A program made the position numbers and the translations under genes. The notes under the pieces were generated by a model that had not been told where the DNA came from, made no database searches, and saw only the letters and a list, made by a program, of their open reading frames with translations. 64,000 bases of DNA, from positions 11,787,574 through 11,851,573 of the forward strand of contig OZ025248.1 in assembly GCA_964019135.1 (NCBI GenBank). Reading direction: 5' to 3'. Each line of letters starts with the position of its first letter. The stretch's first letter is position 1. This document shows, one piece after another, positions 12,601 to 24,868 of the stretch. This stretch comes from Arenicola marina (lineage: Eukaryota; Annelida; Polychaeta; Arenicolidae).

Positions 12601-15600
12601 GGTAGATTGCGCTCGGGGTCGGGTTGGGGTCAGGGTTAGGTACCCTCTTTTTCACCCGCCGCCTCACCTCCTATGTATATAGGGCCGCCCGCTGTCTTAA
12701 GCCACATCATTACCATCTTTAGGGTTCAGGCGTAGGATGTACATTGCATTCAGGGTTGGGTTGGGGTCAAGGTTAGGTACCCTCTGGACCCGCCGCCTCA
12801 ACTGCATTTTGGGTAAGGGCCGCCCGCTCTGTCAAGGCCACATCAGTACTATCTTTAGGGTTCAGGCGTAGGGTGTCGATTACGGTCAGGGTTGGGTTGG
12901 GGTCAGGGTTAGGTACCCTCTTTTTCGCCTGCAGCCTAACCTGCCATTTAGGGTAAGGGCCGCCCGCTCTGTCAATGCCACATCAGTACTATCCTTAGGG
13001 TTTAGGTGCAGAGGGTAGATTGCCCTCGGGGTCGGGTGGGGTCAGGGTTAGGTACCCTCTTTTTCACCCGCCGCTACACATGCATTTCGGGTAAGGGCCG
13101 CCCGCTCTGTCAAGGCCACATGAGTACCATATTTAGGGTTCTGGCGAACGGTGTAGATTGCGCTCAGGGTTGGGTTGGGGTCAGGGTTAGGTACCCTCTT
13201 TTTCACCCGCCGCCTCACCTCCCTTGTGGATAAGGGCCGCCCGCTCTCTTAAGCCACATCATTACCATCTTTAGGGTTCAGGCGTAGGGTGTACATTGCA
13301 TTCAGGGTTGGGTTGGGGTCAGGGTTAGGTACCCTCTTCACCCGCCGCCTAACCTGCCTTTCGGGTAACGGCCGCCCGCTCTGTCAATGCCACATCAGTA
13401 CTATCCTTAGGGTTTAGGTACAGAGGGTAGATTGCGCTCGGGGTCGGCTTGGGGTCAGGGTTAGGTACCCTCTTTTTCACCCGCAGCCTCACCTCCCTTG
13501 TGGATAAGGGCCGCCCGCTCTCTTAAGCCACATCATTACCATCTTTAGGGTTCAGGCGTAGGGTGCACATTGCATTCAGGGTTGGGTTTGGGCCAGGGTT
13601 AGGTACCCTCTGGACCCGCCGCCTCAACTGCATTTCGGGTGAGGGCCGCCCGCTCTGTCATAGCCAAATGAGTACTATCTTTAGGGTTCAAGCGTAGGGT
13701 GTCGACTACGGTCAGGGTTGGGTTGGGGTCAGGGTTAGGTACCCTCTTTTTCGCCCGCAGCCTAACCGGCCTTTATGGTAAGGGCCGCCCGCTCTGTCAA
13801 TGCCACATCAGTACTATCCTTAGGGTTTAGGTACAGGGGGTAAATTGCGATCGGGGTCGGGTTGGGGTCAGGGTTAGGTACCCTCTTTTTCACCCGCCGC
13901 TACACCTGCATTTCGGGTAAGGGCCGCCCGCTCTGTCAAGGCCACATGGGTACCATATTTAGGTTTCCGGCGAAGGGTGTAGATTGCGCTCAGGGTTGGG
14001 TTGGGGGATCAGGGTTAGGTACCCTCTTTTTCACCCGCCGCCTCACCTCCCTTGTGGATAAGGGCCACCCGCTCTCTTAAGCCACATCATTACTATGTTT
14101 AGGGTTCAGGCGTAGGGTTTACATTGCATTCAGGGTTTGGTTGGGGTCAGGGTTAGGTACCCTCTTCACCCGCCGCCTAACCTGCCTTTCGGGTAAGGGC
14201 CGCCCGCTCTGTCAATGCCACATCAGTACTATCCTTAGGGTTTAGGTACAGAGGGTAGATTGCGCTCCGGGTCGGGTTGGGGTCAGGGTTAGGTACCCTC
14301 TTTTCCACCCGCAGCCTAACCTGCCTTTCGGGTTACGGCCGCCCGCTCTGTCAATTCCATATCAGTACTATCCCGAGGGTTTAGATACAGGGGGTAGATT
14401 GCGCTCGGGGTCGGGTTGGGGTCAAGGTTAGGTACCCTCTTTTTCACCCACCGCCTCTCCTCCCTTGTGGATAACGGCTGCCCGGTCTCTCTTTAGCCAC
14501 ATCATTACCATCTTTAGGGTTCAGGCGTAAGGTGTACATTGCATTCAGGGTTGGGTTGGGGTCAGGGTTACGTACCCTCTGGAACCGCCGCCTCAACTGC
14601 ATTTCGGGTAAGGGCCGCCCGCTCTGTCAATGCCACATCAGTACTACCCTTAGGGTTTAGGTACAGCAGGTAGATTGCGCTCGGGGTCGGGTTGGGGTCA
14701 GGGTTAGCTACCCTCTGGACCCGCCGCCTCAACTGCATTTCGGGTGAGGGCCGCCCGCTCTGTCAAAGCCACATGAGTACTATCTTTAGGGTTCAGGCGT
14801 AGGGTGTCGACTACGGTCAGGGTTGGGTTGGGGTCAGGCTTAGGTACCCTCTTTTTCGCCCGCAGACTAACCTGCCTTTAGGGTAAGGGCCGCCCGCTCT
14901 GTCAATGCCACATCAGTACTATCCTTAGGGTTTAGGTACAGGGGGTAGATTGCCCTCGGGGTCGGGTTGGGATCAGGGTTAGGTACCCTCTTTTTCACCC
15001 GCCGCTACACCTGCATTTCGGGTAAGGGCCGCCCGCTCTGTCAAGGCCACATGAGTACCATATTTAGGGTTCCGGCGGAGGGTGTAGATTGCGCTCAGGG
15101 TTGGGTTGGGGTCAGAGTTAGGTACCCTCTTTTTCACCCGCCGCCTCACCTCCCTTGTGGATAAGGGCCGCCCGCTCTCTTAAGCCACATCATTACCATC
15201 TTTAGGGTTCAGGCGTAGGGTGTACATTGCATTCAGGGTTGGGTTGAGGTCAAGGTTAGGTACCCTCTGGACCCGCCGCCTCAACTGCATTTCGGGTGAG
15301 AGCCGCCTGCTCTGTGAAGGCCACATGAGTACTATCTTAATGGTTCAGGCGTAGGGTGTCGACTACGGTCAGGGTTGGGTTGGGGTCAGGGTTAGGTACC
15401 CTCTTTTTCGCCCGCAGCCTAACCTGCCTTTATGGTAAGGGCCGCCCGCTCTGTCAATGCCACATCAGTACTATCCTTAGGGTTTAGGTACAGGGGGTAA
15501 ATTGCGCTCGGGGTCGGGTTGGGGTCAGGGTTAGGTACCCTCTTTTTCACCCGTCGCTACACCTGCATTTCGGGTAAGGGCCGCCCGCTCTGTCAAGGCC

Positions 15601-18600
15601 ACATGGGTACCATATTTAGGGTTCCGGCGAAGGGTGTAGATTGCGCTCAGGGTTGGGTTGGGGTCAGAGTTAGGTACCCTCTTTTTCACCCGCCGCCTCA
15701 CCTCCCTTGTGGATAAGGGCCGCCCGCTCTCTTAAGCCACATCATTACCATCTTTAGGGTTCAGGCGTAGGGTGTACATTGCATTGCGGGTTGGGTTGGG
15801 GTCAGGGTTAGGTACCCTCTGGACCCGCCGCCTCAACTGCATTTCGGGTGAGGGCCGCCCGCTCTGTCAAGGCCACATGAGTACTATCTTTAGGGTTCAG
15901 GCGTAGGGTGTCGACTACGGTCAGGGTTGGGTTGGGGTCAGGGTTAGGTACCCTCTTTTTCGCCCGCAGCCTAACCTGCATTTCGGGTAAGGGCCGCCCG
16001 CTCTGTCAAGGCCACATGAGTACCATATTTAGGGTTCCGGCGAAGGGTGTAGATTGCGCTCAGGGTGGGGTTGGGGTCAGGATTATGTACCCTCTTTTTC
16101 ACCCGCCGCCTCAACTCCCTTGTGGATAAGGGCCGCCCGCTCTCTTAAGCCACATCATTACCATCTTTAGGGTTCAGGCGTAGGGTGTACATTGCATTCA
16201 GGGTTGGGTTGGGGTCAGCGTTAGGTACCCTTCTTTTCACCCGCAGCCTAACCTGCCTTTCGGGTTACGGCCGCCCGCTCTGTCAATTCCACATCAGTAC
16301 TATCCTTAGGGTTTAGGTACAGGGGGTAGATTGCGCTCGGGGTCGGGTTGGGGTCAGGGTTAGGTACCCTCTTTTTCACCCGCCGCCTCACCTCCCTTGT
16401 GGATAACGGCCGCCCGGTCTCTCTTTAGCCACATCATTACCATCTTTAGGGTTCAGGCGTAGGGTGTACTTTGCATTCAGGGTTGGGTTGGGGTCAGGGT
16501 TAGGTACCCTTTTTTTCGCCCGCAGCCTAACCTGCCTTTAGGGTAAGGGCCGCCCGCTCTGTCAATGCCACATCAGTACTATCCTTAGGGTTTAGGCACA
16601 GGGGGTAGATTGCGCTCGGGGTCGGGTTGGGTCAGGGTTAGGTACCCTCTTTTTCACCCGCCGCTACACCTGCATTTTGGGTAAGGGCCGCCCGCTCTGT
16701 CAAGGCCACATCATTACCATCTTTAGGGTTCAGGCGTAGGGTGTACATTGCATTCAGGGTTGGGTTGAGGTCAAGGTTAGGTACCCTCTGGACCCGCCGC
16801 CTCAACTGCATTTCGGGTGAGAGCCGCCTGCTCTGTGAAGGCCACATGAGTACTATCTTAATGGTTCAGGCGTAGGGTGTCGACTACGGTCAGGGTTGGG
16901 TTGGGGTCAGAGTTAGGTACCCTCTTTTTCGCCCGCAGCCTAACCTGCCTTTATGGTAAGGGCCGCCCGCTCTGTCAATGCCACATCAGTACTATCCTTA
17001 AGGTTTAGGTACAGGGGGTGAATTGCGCTCGGGGTCGGGTTGGGGTCAGGGTTAGGTACCCTCTTTTTCACCCGCCGCTACACCTGCATTTCGGGTAAGG
17101 GCCGCCCGCTCTGTCAAGGCCACATGGGTACCATATTTAGGGTTCCGGCGAAGGGTGTAGATTGCGCTCAGGGTTGGGTTGGGGTCAGAGTTAGGTACCC
17201 TCTTTTTCACCCGCCGCCTCACCTCCCTTGTGGATAAGGGCCGCCCGCTCTCTTAAGCCACATCATTACCATCTTTAGGGTTCAGGCGTAGGGTGTACAT
17301 TGCATTGCGGGTTGGGTTGGGGTCAGGGTTAGGTACCCTCTGGACCCGCCGCCTCAACTGCATTTCGGGTGAGGGCCGCCCGCTCTGTCAAGGCCACATG
17401 AGTACTATCTTTAGGGTTCAGGCGTAGGGTGTCGACTACGGTCAGGGTTGGGTTGGGGTCAGGGTTAGGTACCCTCTTTTTCGCCCGCAGCCTAACCTGC
17501 ATTTCGGGTAAGGGCCGCCCGCTCTGTCAAGGCCACATGAGTACCATATTTAGGGTTCCGGCGAAGGGTGTAGATTGCGCTCAGGGTGGGGTTGGGGTCA
17601 GGATTATGTACCCTCTTTTTCACCCGCCGCCTCAACTCCCTTGTGGATAAGGGCCGCCCGCTCTCTTAAGCCACATCATTACCATCTTTAGGGTTCAGGC
17701 GTAGGGTGTACATTGCATTCAGGGTTGGGTTGGGGTCAGCGTTAGGTACCCTCTTTTTCACCCGCAGCCTAACCTGCCTTTCGGGTTACGGCCGCCCGCT
17801 CTGTCAATTCCACATCAGTACTATCCTTAGGGTTTAGGTACAGGGGGTAGATTGCCCTCGGGGTCGGGTTGGGGTCAGGGTTAGGTACCCTCTTTTTCAC
17901 CCGCCGCCTCACCTCCCTTGTGGATAACGGCCGCCCGGTCTCTCTTTAGCCACATCATTACCATCTTTAGGGTTCAGGCGTAGGGTGTACTTTGCATTCA
18001 GGGTTGGGTTGGGGTCAGGGTTAGGTACCCTTTTTTTCGCCCGCAGTCTAACCTGCCTTTAGGGTAAGGGCCGCCCGCTCTGTCAATGCCACATCAGTAC
18101 TATCCTTAGGGTTTAGGCACAGGGGGTAGATTGCGCTCGGGGTCGGGTTGGGTCAGGGTTAGGTACCCTCTTTTTCACCCGCCGCTACACCTGCATTTTG
18201 GGTAAGGGCCGCCCGCTCTGTCAAGGCCACATGAGTACCATATTTAGGGTTCCGGCGAAGAGTGTAGATTGCGCTCAGGGTTGGGTTGGGGTTTGGGTTA
18301 GGTACCCTCTGGCCCCGCCGCCTCAACTGGATTTCGGGTGAGGTCCGCCCGCTCTGTCAAGGCTACATGAGTACTATCTTTAGGGTTCAGGCGTAGGGTG
18401 TCGACTACGGTCAGGGTTGAGTTGGGGTCAGGGTTAGGTACCCACTTTTTCACCCGCAGCCTAACCTGCCTTTGACGTAAAGGGCCGCCCGCGCTGTCAA
18501 TGCCACACCAGTACTATCCTTAGGATTTAGGTACAAGGGGTAGATTGCGCTCGGGGTCCGTTTGGGGTCAGGGTTAGGTACCCTCTTTTTCACCCGCAGC

Positions 18601-18679
18601 CTAACCTGCCTTTGACGTAAAGGGCCGCCCGCTCTGTCAATGCCACATCAGTACTATCCTTAGGGTTTAGGTACAAGGG
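9618..18679. repeat. Large 138-bp minisatellite with telomere-like words
   Basis: About 65 tandem units of about 138 bp. Each carries CAGGGTTAGGTACCCTCT, a CACCCGC segment, AAGGGCCGCCCGCTCTGTC and TTTAGGGTT. Several sub-variants alternate, for example ACCCTCTTTTTCACC versus ACCCTCTGGACCC. Because 138 is divisible by three, open frames persist through neighbouring units and create false proteins of 60-200 residues on both strands. TTAGGG and GGGTTAGG words occur in each unit, but they are embedded in a longer unit, so this is not a telomere. Confidence 0.95.
15187..18228. repeat. 1,521-bp duplicated higher-order block
   Basis: The block 15187-16707 is repeated almost exactly at 16708-18228. 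Distinctive variant units (GTTGAGGTCAAGG, GAGAGCCGCCTGC, GCGGGTTGGGTTGG) recur at an offset of 1,521 bp, equal to 11 units. It is a recent block duplication inside the 138-bp array. Confidence 0.85.
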
Positions 18680-19420
18680 GTCGCTTGGGGATGCCCCTCC
18701 CAGGCCTCGGCCCTACCATCGCTTGTCGCAGACGCCGGCGCGCGCCACTGTCGCTTAGGGATGCCCCTCCCAGGCCTCGGTCCTACCATCTCGTGTCGCA
18801 GGCACCGGCGCGCGCCACTGTCGCTTGGGGATGCCCCTCCCAGGCCTCGGCCCTATCCATCTCTTGTCGCAGGCGCCGGCGCGCACCAGTGTCGCTTGGG
18901 GATGCCCCTCCCAGGCCTCGGCCCTACCATCTCGTGTCGCAGGCGCCGGCGCGCGCCACTGTCGCTTGGGGATGCCCCGCCCAGGCCTCGGCCCTACCAT
19001 CCCTTGTCGCAGGCGCCGGCGCGCACCAGTGTCGCTTGGTGCTGCCCCTCCCAGGCCTCGGCCCTACCATCTCTTGTCGCAGGCGCCGGCGCGCGCCACT
19101 GTCGCTTGGGGATGCCCCTCCCAGGCCTCGGCCCTATCCATCTCTTGTCGCAGGCGCCGGCGCGCACCAGTGTCGCTTGGGGATGCCCCGCCCAGGCCTC
19201 GGCCCTACCATCTCTTGTCGCAGGCGCCGGCGCGCGCCACTGTCGCTTGGGGATGCCCCGCCCAGGCCTCGGCCCTACCATCCCTTGTCGCAGGCGCCGG
19301 CGCGCACCAGTGTCGCTTGGGGATGCCCCTCCCAGGCCTCGGCCCTACCATGTCGTGTCGCAGGCGCCGGCGAGCGCCAGTGTCGCTTGGGGATGCCCCT
19401 CTCCGGCCTCGACCCTATGC
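18680..19420. repeat. 70-bp GC-rich minisatellite
   Basis: About ten to eleven units of 70-71 bp with GTCGCTTGGGGATGCCCC, CCCAGGCCTCGGCCCTA and CGCAGGCGCCGGCGCGC. The period is not a multiple of three and has no stops, so three plus-strand frames and the minus strand all stay open for 230-280 codons. Every frame encodes permutations of the same peptide. It adjoins the 138-bp array with no spacer. Confidence 0.95.
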
Positions 19421-20515
19421 TTCAGGCCGGTGGCTTTTTCGAGACTTTCTCCTATACTTTAACATGGGCCACAACCCCAAAAAGGCCAATCGCGCGGTTT
19501 CTTCCGCCAGAGCCAAGCAAATGACAAAGGAAGCCATCTGTCTGTGTGTCGGGCATTTACCCTCACCCAGAACCATGCAGGTGGCCGGGGGCCGGCACTT
19601 ATGTCACAAAGTGACTTGACAGTAAAGTAAGTAAACTTAGTAGGCCTAAGACATACCATTTCCGGCCTTTGGGATGTATGTATAGTTTGTAACAAATCGA
19701 AAGGCAGTCTCAATTTCGTATGTTCTGACCACTGCCAGCGCCTCTTCTGCGCTGGCGAACGATCGCGTTCCTGACAACCCCGCCATATTGCTTCGTGTGG
19801 ACTGCAAGTGGTGAAAACCCTTAAATGCTAAAAATAGCGCTTTTGGGGTCGACGGGACTGCGAGTGACGTTGCTCATGAATATTTAAGTGTGCGTCACTT
19901 GGCTAAACTAGCCCTGACCATAAACAAGAAGGTTACCTGCGCTTGCAAGCAAGACGCTGTTGGCGGTAGCCACAGCGGCTTGCTTGCAGGACTACGCATA
20001 CAGTAACATTAGTTATATCATGGTTTTCAAGTGTTTTGCGGTAAAAAGTCAGGACTTATCACACCCTCAAGACGTATACATGTATCTACCTATTAAAACT
20101 ATTTATCCGTGTTGTGCTTGGACAAAAATTGTTCTTTTTCACGTGTTGCCTGCGAATGGTAATTATGACGTAAAATCTACGATTTTACGGCATCTATCAC
20201 TTCGTTCGTTTGTGACTGTGTGTGTGTGTGTACGCGCTCTGTAGGTCGCAAAACGCAACATTTCGTTCTGTAACTTGACATGGCTCGGTCAAGTTCGTCA
20301 GCGGGGTATGTAGGTCAACGGTCAAGGTCACAGGATTTTTTTGTTTGTTCCTTAACCATTGGTAGATAGGACCAAAAATCGGGAAAGTCGCTATAACGTT
20401 CACAGTATTCATTTAATGACGCTGTACATTATGTCACGTATTCAGACTATGGACTATTGAGGAATGGAAATCAACTAAAGCTTTGGTTTAAAACAACATT
20501 AATTTCCGGATAGGC
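19421..20515. other. Intergenic, no gene seen
   Basis: No supported gene. It includes a short TG microsatellite near 20217-20230 and an ATTAAA word on the minus strand at about 20410-20415. That word could serve as the polyadenylation signal of the THAP gene that ends at 20516. Confidence 0.5.
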
Positions 20516-21569
20516 TTATTCACCTTTTTCACAAAACTGGGGCTGCCAGTTGGATGTTTCTGGATCTGGGTCATCTGGACTTTCTTCAATTCTTTCCTTC
20601 TTGCAGACATCCTCCAGCTCACGCAACAATTTCCTCTTTACTGTTCTTGTGTGTCTTTCAATGCCTTTGCCAGCATTTGGGGTTGACTTGTATGTAAAAA
20701 TGGTTGGGACATAATCTGGGTGGAGTGGGTCTTTGGATGGTCTTCCTGGAAAATGGTGCAGATCATTTCATTTTAGATCTTTTGTTTTCTATCAATAACA
20801 AAGTATTCTCACTATTCACTTAATTCAAATTCAATTATAATTGTACTATATACACTATAACACATACAGGTCACCCTACATATATCTACATAATTTTTAT
20901 TAAGTCAACATACAATTCATTAATTACTTATAAATTTAACACCACTGCCGAGAAATTATTGATACGCTGTGTAACCTTCATTATGAAATTAACCTATACA
21001 TTCTATGTGATTAGATCAATTAAATATAAAATATAAGATTAGGTAGTTTACATCAGCACAATCACTGAATCAGGGCTACACTGAAGTGTCACGTACCCCA
21101 TGCATTCACAGTCCGTCAGATGCAGTTGTCCCTCTAATATAAAACATCTTTAGGCCATCGATAGGTGTGTTTAAAGTTATCACGTACAGCGTACACTGTA
21201 GTGTGTGTGTGGGGGGGGGGCGTTCCCACAATAGCCCCATATGAAATATTTATTTTTGACGGTAAGCCTGTCAGTGTATATCATATGCTTGTGTTAGGGA
21301 CTTAATATTCACGACGAAATTGAAATCATAGGAAACTTTTAGCTTATACACGTACAAACTTCAAGCTCACCTGATACAAAGTGCAGTCCGCAAACACGCT
21401 CTGTTCCTCTGGGCTCCCAAGCTTCCGCCGGGTTTTCAAAGTTGGATCGCTTGAGAGCTTTGATCCAGGCCAATCTGTGCCTCTTTTCTTCTGGTATGCG
21501 GAAAAAACCGATGTCACAGTCTTTCTCGTGCCTCTTTGTGCATCCGACAGCTGCACAACTGGTTGGCAT
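20516..21569 (-). CDS. THAP-domain DNA-binding protein, two exons
   Basis: Exon 1 is 21569-21371 and exon 2 is 20745-20516, giving 142 residues. Exon 1 opens with MPTSCAAVGC and carries the C2CH zinc module: Cys5, Cys10, Cys60 and His63 in the GLHF motif, with an invariant-type Trp and Pro between. The donor is CAG/GTGAGC and the acceptor TTTTCCAG. The join is in phase and rebuilds the segment that normally follows the module (FVSG, then PSKDPLHPDYVP). The remainder is basic (RHTRTVKRK) and ends in an acidic tail. The start at 21569 has A at -3 and places the Cys at the usual distance; an upstream in-frame Met at 21725 is possible but would add an unlikely leader. THAP proteins bind DNA and act as transcription factors or come from P-like transposases. 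No transposase domain follows, so a host gene is likelier. No frame lesions. Confidence 0.85.
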
Positions 21570-21692
21570 GTTTATTTTAGAAGAATTGTTGTCAAAAACC
21601 AAAGAACGCGAAAGTGTTCCGGTGCGAAGTACAGCGTCAACAAACCAGCAGACGATCGACGTCCGCGGCAATGTTTTGCCTACCACGCAAAC

Positions 21693-21724
21693 CACGTGCG
21701 CATTGTTAATGCATTGTGACGTCA
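21693..21724 (-). promoter_or_regulatory. E-box and CRE upstream of THAP gene
   Basis: CACGTG (21693-21698) and the perfect palindrome TGACGTCA (21717-21724) lie 124-155 bp upstream of the proposed start codon, where a promoter is expected. These are the core binding words for bHLH-ZIP and CREB/ATF factors. Function is inferred from position only. Confidence 0.45.
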
Positions 21725-22131
21725 TCTGGTAAGGGTCTTGTATTGAGCCCGTCGGTAACTTGTATCACGTTTTTGAATTTATTGCGTGCGGATACAGCAT
21801 TGAAACATGCCAGTAAAATAGCACAAATGGGTCCATGACAGATAATAAAGTGACATATTTAGAAAATCTGTCCAGTCCATGTGTCTTAAAGTTATTTAAT
21901 ATAATATCAGTTGTTTCATTTATAATTCTAACAACTCAATGTCTCCAACATTGTTCGGCAAACTTATGTTTTACACAAGCAACTAATATATCATCCTTTT
22001 GTTATAATTATAGAAGTCCAAGACTTTAGAGTTCAGTCAAAAGATAATCTGGTAAATCACAGTGGGAATGCTTGTAACCAAACTTTAGTTCAGGATAAAT
22101 CACTATGTCAGCCAATTTCAACACACTTGTA
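21725..22131. other. AT-rich intergenic stretch
   Basis: No gene or repeat family recognised; AT-rich from about 21830. Confidence 0.5.
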
Positions 22132-22413
22132 GTATTTCTGGTCCCAGGCCCGGATGGATGCTGACAGTTCTACCAGAGTGGTGGCGGTCATTGGTGGATT
22201 GGGGAAAGGGTGGAGTGTGATATCTTGGACCAGGCCCGAATGGACGCTGAAAGTTTTACCCCCGCCCCTGGCGGGATTCGAACCATCAACCTTCGCATCC
22301 CGAGCGAGCACCTTACGCATTAGGCCAAAGGGAACTTCCCATTTGGCCCGAGGCTTGGTGTCTTTCATCCACCGGGCCTGGGCCGAGATATCACACTCCA
22401 CCCTTTCCCCAAT
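22132..22413 (-). repeat. tRNA-derived SINE-like copy inside a 28-bp inverted repeat
   Basis: On the minus strand a B box GGTTCGAATCC (plus 22274-22284) and an A-box-like TGGCCTAATGC (about 22317-22327) are spaced as in a tRNA-derived pol III promoter. The unit is bounded by a perfect 28-bp inverted repeat: 22198-22225 (ATTGGGGAAAGGGTGGAGTG...) and 22386-22413. A partial tail of a further unit (GTATTTCTGGTCCCAGG...) lies at about 22134-22176. It is a non-coding dispersed repeat. Confidence 0.7.
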
Positions 22414-22497
22414 CAAATGCGACCTCGCAGTGACTGCCACCACCATGCACCAGCCGTCAAACCGGACGCTGGCCATATCCTAGTCACGGCACCAAAT

Positions 22498-22672
22498 GTA
22501 GTATTTCTGGTCCCAGGTCCGAATGGATGCCGAAAGTGCTACCCCGGCGGGATTCGAACCGTCAACCTTCGCATTCCCGAGCGAGCACCTTATGCATTAG
22601 GCCAAAGGGCACTTCCCATTTGGCCCGAGGCGCTTGGTGTCTTTCATCCACTGGGCCTGGGCCGAGATATCA
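22498..22672 (-). repeat. Second tRNA-derived SINE-like copy
   Basis: Same unit and orientation as the copy at 22.2-22.4 kb. B box at 22550-22560, A box at about 22593-22603, tail word GTATTTCTGGTCCCAGG at 22500. It differs by scattered substitutions and a few small indels, and it lacks the outer inverted repeats. Confidence 0.7.
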
Positions 22673-24868
22673 CACACTGAATTGATTGAATATGTAATTT
22701 AGTATCATAGTTTATGTCAGAAGTAACAAAAGAAAGTATAATTTAATTCATCAAAATTAAAAGAAAATGTTACAATTAATTATTAATTTTTATCAACATT
22801 ATAGAAAGCAAATTATTAATTCTTATCAATACGATAAAACGCAAATTATTAATTTTTACCAACACTGTAAAAAGCTAACAACGTGTATGCCTATATGCCA
22901 TGTGTAAACCCCCCCAACACTATCCTTCCAATGTCAAGATCAAAATGGACTTCTGTATTGTATTATGAAAAACACAATTTAAAGGTCATTGCATGTTGCT
23001 AACTAAAAGTTGCTCACGGCAGTAATATGAGAGTATGTTGTGCAATAGCTTGTGCTAATATTTGGAATTGATGCTCTATATATAACAACTTCTGGGGTCT
23101 GGATAGGTTAAATAGCAACATGCGACACTGGCATATTTGAAAAATCAATGACACTAAAGCCAAAAAGCAGTGCTGAACATTGTGAAAAAGTGATATTGGA
23201 CACTTGAGAATTTTGAAAAATTGACTCTGGATCTTCCCTTCCAGACCCTACAACTATATGGATCATCAACAAATCTATTATACATATGCTATAATCAACA
23301 CATGTATATTCTATAATATCCATGTGAAACTGACAGGTTGGTACTTAAAGGCTTTGAAACGATAGCGTCACATCACCGTAGTAATTTTGCCTTTGCACTA
23401 ATTGGCTAAATGTGGTCAAGGAGATGCCACAGAGGTGAAAACACATGACACTGAATGCCATTTTAGATTAATTTCTTATTCTGCATTGTTTTAGAATGCA
23501 ATACAAATCGAATATCTAAAATTTTGCCTGGGGGCTCCGGGGAGTGGGGGCATCTACATGATCTATGTATGAGCATATATCACTATTTTGTTAGTCTTAC
23601 AACTGCTTTGTCAAATCGTTTTTTTATCACTTGGTGTTCCGCAACTTTTCTTGCGGATAGATGTGGAAACATTCATCCATGCATTATGTAATAAAACTTT
23701 AGTATCTGTGACATGTTAACTCCTTTCTTCATAAAGATAACATATGAAATATAATGGCTAATATGATACAAAACCATTAACAGCTATACAAGATTATTTA
23801 ACACAATGCCTAACATAAATTATCTCCTTACATTAAAACAGTTAACATATATCATTGTTATATGTGGTATTATTAATTCATATAACTGAAGACAGCAATA
23901 TCTTTAAATATATTATTATTTATTCTTTATCCACAACTATATCACTGTAAACAATTTTTCAACAGATAAGAAAACCTCATAATGAGAATGCAATTGAAAC
24001 AACTTAGATCACTCCACAGAATGGTCTATATATATGGTTGTAGAACATGTCACAGACACTACAGGTGTCACAGACTACATTCCAGGATAATCATCCTCAC
24101 ACTATGTAATAATTGTCAAGCATCATACCTACCGGTAATAATAATATCTTGTGTGATTAAAAGGTTTGTCAAGAGGATATTGCCTATGAAATCCTTGCAT
24201 GTTTTGTCTACAAATATATTTTTTTTAAATGTCCTAAGAAATTGAGTTGAAAATTAGATATCATTCAAGTCTGTGGCGTATCGTATTTACGCTCTGGGGT
24301 AATATCCCCGTTAAATACAGTGACGTCTGCTCCAATACAACTCAAGTAGTGTCAATGTAACTTAGTATGAGAGTATTATGATCATATGATGTGGCATGCC
24401 TCATGACTTGTTCAGTCACCGTTCAGTGACGCCCGTTAGCTCGTTGACCATAATGCTGCCCTGTGCTCTTGTTACAGTAGTCAAACCGTCCCCAGGCGCC
24501 TAGATCCGTGGGGAACACTAAACATCCATCAGCCAAATTGCTTGTGCGGTATGTTTCAAATTTGGTTTTCGTCAAGCACGCCTTTGTATGGCTTACTTAC
24601 AGTTAAGTGTTTTGTTAACAAATGCATCTGTGGCCGCAGGAAACAGCTATGCAAACGTGTGACAACATAAATACGTAGCCTTGTTCCCATGAAGTTAACG
24701 TAATGTTGTTTGCTATGTGTACGTTAGGTAATAAGCTGCAATGCTTCGAATTCCTTTTTCACGACGGGTAGGTGCATCATTGTGTCCTACTAGTACTTGC
24801 ATGTACATGCTTCTGGGTTGAATAAAATATTTTTCCTTTTCCTTACAGTGCCTGCTAGAGACGACACC
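22673..24868. other. AT-rich intergenic stretch, no gene seen
   Basis: Long AT-rich region with no supported gene. Three ATTATTAATT-type words cluster at about 22772-22860. A pyrimidine tract followed by CAG at about 24833-24849 looks like a splice acceptor but opens directly onto the 72-bp repeat array, so it cannot be assigned to a gene. Confidence 0.5.

Noticed and set aside
9618..18679. Telomere or subtelomeric end
   Set aside because: TTAGGG words are single and embedded in a 138-bp unit; ordinary sequence continues on both sides.
18685..19619. Open frames of 230-280 codons in three plus frames and on the minus strand
   Set aside because: They are one 70-bp repeat unit without stops read in all frames; no domain, no codon bias.
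22274..22603. tRNA genes
   Set aside because: A and B boxes are present but no cloverleaf with anticodon and acceptor stems could be drawn; fits SINE-like repeats.
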